The notes under the pieces: generated by a model
Database searches by the model: none
What the model was told of the DNA's origin: nothing
The model's input: the letters and a program-made list of their open reading frames with translations, nothing else
Shown here: piece after piece, positions 55,775 through 64,000 of the stretch
Layout: the number at the start of each line of letters is the position of its first letter
Position numbering within the stretch: position 1 is the stretch's first letter
Translations under genes and position numbers: made by a program
Assembly (NCBI GenBank): GCA_038503035.1
Contig: JAVSML010018985.1
Coordinates: forward strand, 108,215-172,214
Length of the DNA stretch: 64,000 nt
Direction of reading: 5' to 3'
From: Crocodylus rhombifer
Lineage: Eukaryota > Chordata > Crocodylia > Crocodylidae

Positions 55775-56381
55775 TCATAGATTTCATTGGCATTTGGGTT
55801 GGAAGGGACCTCGTAGGATCATCAGGTCCAGCCTCCCATCCCAGGGGCAGGAAGTCAGCTGGGGTCAAAGGATCCCAGCAAGATAAATGTCCAAACGCTT
55901 CTTAAAGAAGTCCAGAGTAGGTGCTTGCACCACTTCTCAGGGGAGTCTGTTCCAGGCCTTGGGGGCTCGGACAGTAAAGAAGTTTTTCCTTATGTCCAGC
56001 CTAAAATGGTCCTGCAGGAGTTTGTGACTGTTGGACCTTGTCATCCCTTGGGGTGCTCTGGTGAACAGGTGTTCCTCCAGATCCTGATGCACACTCCTTA
56101 AGCACTTATAGGCAGCCACCAAGTCACCCCTGAGCCTGTGCTTCTCCAGGCTGAAGAGCCCCATGGCTCTCAGCCTCTCTTCATAAGGCCTGTTCTCCTG
56201 CCCTCTGATCATGCGTGTGGCTCTCCTCTGGACTCTTTCAAGTTTCTCCACATCTTCCTAAATTGTGGAGCCCAGAATTTGATGCAGTACTCCAGCTGCA
56301 ACCTCACCAAAGCCAAGTACAATGGGAAGACAACATCCTGGGTCTTGCTTGAGATGCATTGATAGATGCAAGCCAGAGTTT
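55775..56381 (-). mobile_element. CR1 LINE, 5'-truncated (minus strand)
   Basis: Begins TCATAGATTTCATTGGCATT (CR1 3' tail). The minus frame 56251-55937 reads QRRATRMIRGQENRPYEER, LFSLEKHRLRGDLVAAYKCL and FRLDIRKNFFTVRAPKAWN. It is truncated near 56381 within the region upstream of LEYCVQFW. More diverged than the 12.1 and 25.5 kb copies. Confidence 0.9.
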
Positions 56382-56572
56382 TGTTTGTTTGTTTGGTCTC
56401 TTGCTTTGTACCTTTGCAAGTTGGGTAGGCTTGATGTTCAAGTGATGTTAAGAAAGGAGGCTCTTCTAAGAGTGTGGTAAAAACTACCTCCCGTGTATTT
56501 GAAGCTCTTTGGCATGGGGGTCTTCTTTTTGTGCCTGTACAACACTTTGTTCCATGTGTATTGTAGAATCAT
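56382..56572. other. Unassigned sequence
   Basis: Short gap between two CR1 copies; a (GTTT)n-like run near 56383. Confidence 0.4.
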
Positions 56573-56900
56573 AGGCTTGGAAGGGACCTTGAGGGTCATC
56601 TGGTCCAACCCCCTGCATGAGTGCAGGATGTGTTTCTCCAAAACCATCCTGTCCGGTGCTTATTATCCTCCTCTTGAAAATCTTCAGTAAGGAAATTCCA
56701 CCTCTCCCCTCAGCAGTCTGCTCCACTGCCTTGCTGCTCTATCAAGATGGAAGTTCTTCGTGGTATCTACTCTCAATCTACTTTGCTGTAATTTCTAGCC
56801 ATTGCTACGTGTTCTGTTCTCGGCATCAAGGGAGAACAGTTGTTCTCTTTCACTTTTGTGCCAGTCTTTCCGGCACTTGAAGGCTGCTGTCACATGCTGG
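56573..56900 (-). mobile_element. Older CR1 3' fragment
   Basis: TAGAATCATAGGCTTGGAAG then GGACCTTGAGGGTCATCTGG, GTCCAACCCCCTGCATGAGT, and farther in CGGCACTTGAAGGCTGCTGT. This is a different CR1 subfamily with the TTGTAGAATCATAG tail. Confidence 0.8.
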
Positions 56901-56999
56901 CCTGTCACCCAGCCCCTTTATCATTTTTGTCCCGTGTCCCAGTTGGTGACCTGGGCTTGTGGAGGGTGCTGTAAAGCATGTGATTAACGGTAGCTAAAG

Positions 57000-57880
57000 A
57001 AGAGACATTTGATAAAACTTATTTGGTCTTTCAAAAACTTTTGTCAGTCTCTCATGAGGGGTTTATTGGGATGTGGACTAGTTGTAGGATGTACATGTTA
57101 AGTACTGCCCTGTAAAAACTGGAACACAAAGAAGGCACAAATGCGTTTTCAAGGTGACAAAATTAATCGGGGGTGTTGGAGGGCTCTGCACTGAAGTTGG
57201 TGCTAAATAAACCTATTGATGGCCTGCATGGCTAAGCATGCATATAATACCCAATCATTAGGTAAGACTGAGGTTAGAGAACAGGTTCTCACTGCAGAGA
57301 ATCCTCATGAAAGCAAGTGGGATAGCACTCTGGCATATGGCAAACGCAAGGTACTACATTGGGAAGACGGATTCTCATATACTTTTCTGGGTTCAACTTT
57401 ACCCTTATGGGAGGGAAAAGGGCCATCTTGAGGAAAATCTCTGTTCAAAATGCTCTGGTCAAAAAGGCAAGCAAAATATTAGGTTGTCTAAAGAATGGGG
57501 GAAAAAAAAGATTCTTAAAATATCGTGCCACCAAGAGAAAATAACGGTCTGTGCTCAGCTTAAATATCATGTTCGGTTCTGGTCATTCTGCTTTAGGAAA
57601 GGTGTAGCAGAAGCAGGAGGAGATTTGGAGATGGATGATCAAAATGACCAGAGGCCGGGGAAGCCAGGTTCCCTGTGAAGGAAGATTTGAACCATTTAGT
57701 TTAGAGAGGAGACATAATAGTGGTGTGTAAAACAATGAATAACAAGGAGGTCTTCAAATCCCTGAAAGGTGTCCCTTTTAAAAGTCTGTTTTTTCAGGGA
57801 ATTATTTCAGATCAGTTAACCTGTGGATTTTAGTGCCTCTGTCTGTTGCTGAGGACAGGACCTGAGTAGAAATATCCCAG
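57000..57880 (+). mobile_element. Old CR1-L3 LINE (plus strand)
   Basis: Degenerate RT-derived frames: KTFDKTYLVFQKLLSVSHEG near 57010 (after motif A), QLKYHVRFWSFCFRKGVAEA near 57555 (LEYCVQFW motif), FEPFSLERRHN-like sequence near 57695 and an eroded end near 57880. Multiple stops. Confidence 0.65.
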
Positions 57881-57901
57881 TTATGTGAGTATCCGTGACA
57901 G

Positions 57902-58363
57902 TTATGCTGGACAGGAAGAAGTAGGGCTGGAAAGCATCCTGCCTCGGAGCTTTAGCCAGCTATGAGCCATGGGGAGTTGGGCAGAAACATCATATCTGGC
58001 CAGTTTGTTCAGCAGGTTTTGGAGTTTCTTGTCTCTTGCTTTGGAGTAGGTAGCAGTTGTTTTGGCTGGTTTGATCCAGGCGCCAGTTCTTACATTTTGA
58101 AGGAATGCCTCTTCCGCTGTCGTACAATCGAGACAACACATGGGTGGCTGTACACACCTCATAGGAAGCATTTTGCCAAACCTCCCTCCAGTCAGACCTT
58201 TGGCTAAGTGATTTTAGCTGCCAGCAGTGCAGTGTCAACACTTCCTATTCACATTGTTATTGCTGTGCCGAAGCATGCAGTTGCATGTGCTTCCCAAGTT
58301 AGGAGTGTACCTGATGCACACGCGCTCCTGCTCCTGTTCCTCTGGGTCAGCATGCCTGTCATC
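57902..58363. other. Unassigned sequence with an 89-codon minus ORF
   Basis: The minus frame 58171-57902 encodes an unrecognised 89-residue peptide with a C-x-x-x-x-C near the N-terminus and a lysine-rich centre. It could be a fragment of a retroelement, since a Penelope terminus follows at 58364, but no motif confirms it. Confidence 0.25.
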
Positions 58364-58430
58364 AAGAATTTTTCCAACTATTTTAGTTGGTGTAACAAAA
58401 GATATGGGATTTATCCAAAGAACGTTGTCT
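58364..58430 (+). mobile_element. Penelope-like terminus fragment
   Basis: AAGAATTTTTCCAACTATTT followed by TAGTTGGTGTAACAAAAGAT, GGGATTTATCCAAAGAACG and TTGTC. This is the same terminal block as 26,305-26,368. Confidence 0.7.
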
Positions 58431-58542
58431 GACTACATTTCTTATTGGCATTTCACATAGCAGTAGTGGAAGAGTAGTGGAAGAGGCACTAGCTTGAAGG
58501 CCTTAAAAATAGCACTTAAAATGTTAGAGTTTTCAAAAAAAA

Positions 58543-58636
58543 TTCATAGATGCTAGGTGTTTCATAGATGCTAGGGTCGGAAGGCACCTCAACAGATTAT
58601 TGAGTCCGACCCCAGATCATCGAGTCCGACCCCATC
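58543..58636 (-). mobile_element. CR1 3' end with internal micro-duplications
   Basis: TTCATAGATGCTAGGTG is immediately repeated as TTCATAGATGCTAGGGTC. Later AGATTATTGAGTCCGACCCC is repeated as AGATCATCGAGTCCGACCCC. Reverse complement of a CR1 3' end. Confidence 0.75.
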
Positions 58637-60149
58637 TCTGCAGTGGAGGGGAAGGGGCAAGGGTGCGCAGTGGACGATTGTGGCAGATCCCTGTGACTGT
58701 GAGAAGCTGAGCTGAAATGGTCCTGGTTGGTGCTACCCTGGGAAGGAGGACAAGGAATAAAAGAACCATTGGTGCAAGGACCATCTGCTTTTGTACGCCC
58801 AACATCTGCTTCCTTGCTTCAAGTATGCCTTGGGCTGACGGCTACCAGACCAAGCTAGTGCATTCTTCATGGATAATCCCATGCTAAAAGAAAAACCTCA
58901 GCTAGAAGCAGTTCTGTTTTGTTGACGCTGCTTGCTTTTGGATGAGTTGGTACAAAATGGGTTGATGACTTGATCTGTCTCAAGTTCAGCTTGAAGAACA
59001 TCACCAAGAATCACCGCAAAACAAATTAGAGCTAAAAAGCTGAGGAATGTCGCCGTTGTAAAATAGAGAGAGAGAGAAAGAGAGGGAGGAAGCTGGAACA
59101 TTTAACGTGGGAGGCATGGGACTGAGCATGGCCTGTTCTTTTTCAGACTTCCTGCCATTCAGAAGTTGAGCTGCATTGAATTCAGTGGGAATTAAATGTA
59201 TTCAATACCTCTGAAAATTAGGCAGCATTATTTAATCATTTAGATGCCTAATTGTAGACCCTGATGCTCTGAAGTTGTTGGCCTGATCACGTGAAGTTTT
59301 ATAGGCCCCTTGTTTCTGGGGGTCCGGACAAGAAAGCTCAGTCTGAAGTGTGGGTAAAACTGAAATACCCACCGAGAGGGGCAGGCCCCGGGGGGCAGGA
59401 CAGGCATGTCCCCGGAGCAGCAGAAGGAAATGTGAAGCAACATAAGAAGTGGTTCAGGCATTTGCTCGCGCCATGGTTGTCTGCGTGGAGTCTGTCTGAA
59501 CATTTTTGCGTGCAAGTGCACCCAAAGGCTGAAAGAACTGATTTCTCTTAGCCTGGGGTTTTGCAGTGTTCGTAAGTGATGACAGTCTGCACTCCCTGTC
59601 CTTCCTCACTGCTCCCCAGGATCAAGGGATAACTCAGTGGAGCCAGCCCCTCTCACCCGTCCAGTTGAGACAGGAAAATTTAAGAGTGGCCTGAATTATC
59701 TGATTGTGCTGTGTATTTTAGCTTTTTTTGTATCCTGTGCCAGTGAAGAGAAACAGCATTTAGAGATGGATGCTTTGGAAAGGATTCCCAAGGACTCTTT
59801 TTAAAATGCACTGTGGGGTTTTATTACAACTTTGGGCTATAAATGCATTTCACTTTTTTCTTTTAAAGGACTGAGTTTGTGCTGTGTGTGAGTGGCTGAT
59901 TTTGTTTTCACTGCAGGCTTTGTGCTGCCTCTGACCTGTAGTAATCTTTATGTTCAGACCCGCGAATCTTTAGGTTCAAACTTGTTTCTGTCGGAAGATC
60001 TAAATGCTTGGAAGCAGCAAGTGGGGCACCAGCAGTACCTGATGGTTACAAGTTTTTTGTGTACTTCCCTTAAGGCCCCCAATGTTCATTTACCACCAGC
60101 TTCCCACACCTATAACCTTTTAGTACAACTGGCAGCTGTGAAATTTTAA
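58637..60149. other. Unassigned sequence
   Basis: About 1.5 kb without a confident feature. A purine run GAGAGAGAGAAAGAGAG lies near 59067. An acceptor-like TTTTGTTTTCACTGCAG at 59920 has no matching donor. Confidence 0.35.
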
Positions 60150-60470
60150 ATTGGGGTTCAGGGCCCCTGTCCAGTCACTGCTCCCCCCCCATATTTCCAG
60201 CTCCAACAGCAGCCAGAGTCTTTCTGCTCCCCCTCCCTCCTCTGGTTGCCACTTCCTACCCTGGCCCCAGGCTTGGGGCTGCATGGGGGAGTATCATGCC
60301 TGCACGGTGTAGCGGTGCGGGGTGGCACGCAGGCATGCAGTGCACCGGGGAGAGGAACGTTCACATGGGGCATGGCCCCATAGCCTGTGGTTCGCCTGAT
60401 ATGGTCCATGTGGTGTGCAGGCCCCGCAGGTGTTGTCCCCCGGTGCTTCGAGCTCAGACAGCCCTGTCTT
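60150..60470. repeat. GC-rich unit, possibly hAT-derived
   Basis: Ends ...CAGACAGCCCTG (reverse complement CAGGGCTGTCTG), resembling a hAT terminus. The possible partner on the left is CAGGGCCCCTGTCCAG at about 60160. No matching octamers flank it. Internal GC-rich words (GGCATGCAGTGCACCGGGG, TGGTCCATGTGGTGTGC) recall hAT MITE interiors. Confidence 0.35.
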
Positions 60471-61689
60471 AGCCTATAATCTTGCAGAACTTGTCTCTGC
60501 TCAAGGGTGATAATTTTGTTAAAACATCAGCAAAGCTCTTTTCAAGTGGGAAAAACCACGAGTGCAGTCTCCCATTATAAAAGAGAAACTTATTGGATTG
60601 TGGCTTTGGACACGGTTTATACCAAAACATCTCTGCTTAAAAGGGGGAAAAAAAGTTTATCCCATATGCAGCTCCTCAGAGCCCTTTCTGGGGAGTGGAA
60701 TGCAAACATTTGCACTGTCCCAGAGGCGGATTTGGGCTGCAATGAATGTTTACAAGGTGCTTGAATGCTAGCGTGATGGAGGCATCTAAGTAGCTAGACA
60801 AACAGAGGTGGTTAGAGGGAATGAGGAAGAAAGAGAGATGATGCCAAAAGAAAAAGCTAAATCGCCTGAATTCCAGGCTGAGGTGGAGGATGAGTTTCTT
60901 CTTTTGCGGAGCTGTGATGGAGCTGGGCTACAAGCTCACTCTCTGTACTTTCTGTTCCACCATCCCTTCCTCCCACCCCCCAGCTCCAAGGAAATTCACA
61001 GCTGTGGCGGGATTTTTGTCCTGACCCACCGGGCTGCAGATTGACACCATCTAAACCGTGGCCTGGTGGGCTCAGCGGAAACGCGTTCACTTGACAGGAG
61101 CAAATCTGCTGCCAGCTGTTGTTTGCTGTGTTGGGGTGGGAATTATTTCCTCAGCAGCAAAAGGACCAAAGAGCTGAACCGCGTGGGGACCAGCGCCTAC
61201 AACTGTCTGCAAGAAAGCAACTGCACACAGGATCTCAGCCCAGCCGGGCTGAGGCAGTCCTGCAGCATGGCAGCAACCTGAAACATGCTCTTCTGTGCCC
61301 ATCTAGCCCGTGTTTCATTTCACACCCCACCCTGGGCCACATGTGCACTTCAGGTACAGGTTTCCTGGAATGAGTGGGTTCATTGCAGCCCACGAGAAAT
61401 TCTGGAGGTCGGCAATGGCACAGTAAGGTTGGCGACTGCGGTCTTAACTAATTTCTGTTAGTTTGACCCTCTTATGCCATGGTACCTATGGCCTTAGTAG
61501 TGGGAACTCTTTTGATAGGATCCTGAGTGTTTACAATTATAGCTTCAGGCCACTGTCTTGGGTGTTTTTTTCCTTTTTCTCCCTATTGTTCCTTTAATTT
61601 TTCAGGTATAGTTGTGAAAAGTTTCTCGTCTTTCACCTTAGCTGTTTTCTTTAGACACTAACACCATTTAGCACATGTAGCCTGTCTTA
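60471..61689. other. Unassigned sequence
   Basis: About 1.2 kb with no recognised repeat, RNA gene or exon. Confidence 0.4.
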
Positions 61690-62136
61690 GAATCTCAGAC
61701 AACGAGGGTGGGAAGGGAGCTTAGGAGTCGTATCTAGTCCAACCCCTGCTCCAAGCAGGACCAGCCAAGGCTTTGTCTAGCCAGGTCTTAAACACCTCCA
61801 AGGATGGAGACTCCACCACCGCTCTAGCTAACCTGTTCTAGTGCTTCACCACCGTCCTGGTGAGAGAATTTTTCCTAGTATCCAACCTCAACTTCCCTTG
61901 CTGCAGCGTGAGCCCATTGCTCCTTGTCCTGTCATCTATCCCCACTGAAAACAGCCCAGCTTCATCCTCTTTGCAGCCGCCGGCAGGGAGGTGAAGGCTG
62001 CTATTCAATCCCCCTTGGTCTTCTCTTCTCCAGACTGAATCAGCCCAGTTCCCTCGGCCTCTCCTCATCTGTCCTGCTCCCCAGCCCTGCAACCCTGTGT
62101 GTTGAGCTCTGATGGACTCTCTCCAATCTTCCACGA
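61690..62136 (-). mobile_element. CR1 3' fragment, older subfamily
   Basis: GAATCTCAGACAACGAGGGT, GGAAGGGAGCTTAGGAGTCG, AGTCCAACCCCTGCTCCAAG (CR1 3' UTR in reverse), then the C-terminus read on the minus strand within 62494-61838: GLFSVGIDDRTRSNGLTLQQ followed by KLRLDTRKNSLTRTVVKH. Confidence 0.85.
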
Positions 62137-62595
62137 ACCTGAAGGCCTCTGCCAGCAGCATCCCCTTCGTAGCTGGTTGGCCCTGCGGGAGAACTGTTGG
62201 CATAAAGTGTCTGGTCAAAAACATTCCTTTTTTTGGAGGGGGTGCACAGAGAAAGCGAGCCAGGGACCCGCAGTAAGGCGAGGAGGACACTCTTTCCAAA
62301 ACTTGCCTTGTGCCACTTTGGAAGACAGGAGGACCGCGCCCCACTCCGGCCTTGGTTACTGCCCCAGAACAAGGCCCCTGGAGAGAGGTCCCACTGCAGT
62401 CAGGCGTGCTACCCGTTACTCGACTAGTCCATTGAATTTTGACTCGGGGTAATAAGAGGCGGGGGAAAGACCGTGTGCTGAGGCCTGGAAGCACAGGGAC
62501 TGGAAAGGTGGGTCACATTGTCTGGCGCCTGCACGGGGCATGTGATGGGAAAGGGCAGCATGGTTCATGGGTTTCTTTTTCTCTCTTTTGCTCAG
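62137..62595. other. Unassigned sequence
   Basis: No recognised feature. The final 27 bases (GGTTTCTTTTTCTCTCTTTT then GCTCAG) form a strong splice-acceptor tract. Confidence 0.4.
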
Positions 62596-62713
62596 TCGTA
62601 TTAATGAAGTAGAACGTCCATTAACCAGGAGTGCTCTCCCCACCTGCTCTCTGACGGAGGGACAGCAGCCTGCCCTGCTGCGGACGGATTTTAGGCACCT
62701 TTTATTTCACCTG
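62596..62713 (+). CDS. Candidate exon, weak donor
   Basis: A strong polypyrimidine acceptor ends at 62595. A G/GTAATT donor at 62714 is acceptable but not strong. One frame is open through the 118 bp, reading RINEVERPLTRSALPTCSLT near its start and FRHLLFHL at its end. I recognise no family. The same frame runs on to 62836, so the donor does not decide the end. It may be chance or a non-coding exon. Confidence 0.22.
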
Positions 62714-64000
62714 GTAATTGGAAAGAATTTCCATTTACTCCCGGTCTGGGGCCTGCCATCTGCTCGCAGACTGTTTCCAGTGGCCCTCCCCACTGCACGC
62801 ATTGGCCCATTTGTGGATAAATGTAGACGTTTCTGAAAGAGAGAAAGCTCTTCCTCCATTGTCTGGTGGCCTCTGCCTAACATGGGCTGTTTCTTCAGCA
62901 TCCATTCTTGACGCCTTATCTCTGGACGCAGCTCTCATAAAGAGGTTTTACAAGCTCAGTGTCTTACCCTGGCTTTGTTGAAGCATTTGTTTATTTTTAA
63001 AAATACATTTATATAATGTCCCTAGGGACCAACTGAGGGAGACTTATATTAAACAGCGCCGATGTTATCTGGAAGATTTGAAAGCATGTTGCTTTACTGA
63101 TAACTCTGAGTCTGGGGGCTGGAATTCGAAGGCCAGGGAGACAAAGAAATACATGAAACTGGGCGCAGGGTCCCCATCTCGCATATCAATCACTCTCGAT
63201 TGCAAGAGACCTGCTGGCATTGGCGCCTAAAGAGGCTGCTATTTAAAAAGCCCCTTCTAAAAAGGCTTGCTTTTCACTTGGTTTGCGTGTTTTGGTCTGC
63301 TCGCCTTATGTCTCCCAGCCAAAGGATGGTGGAGTCTAAAACTGCTGGGAATTCTTGCATCTGGAGTGAAGGAAAAATGAGGCCTCTGCATGGACCTTAA
63401 GCCCACTACAGTTGGCTGACACTAATGGATCTTGCAAATGCAGCGTCAAGAAGATCCTGTAAAGCAACATCTGAACTATTCCCTGTCCAGACGAGGATGG
63501 ATCTCGTTTATACCAGCTTTGCAGCGTGATTAAGTAATTTCATTTGTGTTATTGCTCATCTCAGGAACATATAAGGTATATGGTGTGAATGACCGGACTT
63601 TCCTTCAGAAGTGTGGGAGCTGGCCTGGGCAGCCTCTTATTAGCTCACGTCCTTTCTTATTAAAGGAACAACCTCATTCTCTCAGCAGTGAATCGCACTG
63701 CTTTGACCGCAGTAGTGTTTACACTACATGCATGCTCCTTAAGCAGTCCTGTGCAAGAAGAAGCTTGCCAAGGTAAAGTCTGTGGGCACAAGGTATTGCC
63801 CAACATTTCTACCCACATTGCTCTCTTTTCAGGGGTATATGTGTATACTGGATGGCTGTGAAGAAGGATGCTGATCCCAATACACTTCTCCTGCCTGTCC
63901 ACTAGTGAACCTGTCACCTAAGAGCAAATGTAATGGAAAAGGAGGTGTGGAAAGAGAAGCAGCTTATCCTGCATCTTGGACTTGCTTCCCCTTCTGGTTT
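62714..64000. other. Unassigned sequence to window end
   Basis: No recognised repeat or exon. Repeat-poor, so potentially conserved non-coding DNA, but a single sequence cannot show that. Confidence 0.35.

Noticed and set aside
59900..60149. Strong acceptor TTTTGTTTTCACTGCAG followed by an 85-codon frame
   Set aside because: No donor follows and the frame contains nothing recognisable; at most a terminal exon, not supported.
1..64000. tRNA, rRNA, CRISPR arrays, bacterial promoters or operons
   Set aside because: None seen. The DNA is vertebrate in character, and the only tRNA-like segments are SINE heads (20.85 kb MIR, possible 3.87 kb) and the retroviral primer-site complement.
1..64000. 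A new defence, toxin or metabolic system
   Set aside because: No set of neighbouring genes exists here. Nearly all recognisable coding sequence belongs to decayed retroelements.

Overview
This window reads as non-coding vertebrate genomic DNA, most likely from a sauropsid and probably a crocodilian. I base that on the mixture of repeats: many CR1 LINE copies ending in a CATAGATTTCATAGACATTAG-type 3' end, very old CR1-L3 and MIR copies, Penelope-like elements with a GIY-YIG endonuclease, and several short hAT elements. Turtle is the main alternative. There are no bacterial operons, no rRNA or tRNA genes, no CRISPR and no complete protein-coding gene. The window is probably intergenic or made of long introns.

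Layout. 0.4-1.9 kb: eroded plus-strand CR1. 2.4-3.8 kb: three hairpin-forming inverted repeats. 4.5-5.9 kb: a 1,354-bp GC-rich hAT-type element with a perfect 8-bp target duplication. 8.3-9.6 kb: unassigned C/T-rich sequence. 10.5-11.1 kb: MIR and LINE fragments. 12.1-14.4 kb: minus-strand CR1, a hAT-like element, and a CR1 inserted into a CR1. 16.1-17.6 kb: old L3 with a short repeat inside. 19-20 kb: a foldback Penelope-like terminus. 24.0 kb: a candidate 93-bp exon. 24.7-26.4 kb: L3, foldback, CR1 and Penelope pieces. 27.2 kb: small hAT element. 28.2-30.2 kb: a LINE of another clade, interrupted by CR1 and by an endogenous-retrovirus remnant that has a tRNA-Arg-like primer site. 31.5-33.9 kb: the best preserved CR1, with a 697-codon open frame but a mutated catalytic motif. 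34.8-37.7 kb: a three-level nest (CR1 in CR1 in L3). 43.5-45.1 kb: Penelope-like foldback and endonuclease remnant. 47.3 kb: candidate exon. 49.7-50.7 kb: Penelope fragment beside a CR1. 51.3-51.9 kb: unexplained 224-codon ORF. 53.2-53.9 kb: hAT element. 54.5-58.6 kb: CR1 and L3 copies. 61.7-62.7 kb: CR1 and a third candidate exon.

The best-preserved long CR1 copies lie mostly on the minus strand, and every L3 copy I can orient lies on the plus strand. The three candidate exons, if real, are all on the plus strand. I recognise no host gene. The window is best used as a record of layered transposition; the main open questions are the candidate exons and the Penelope-like termini.
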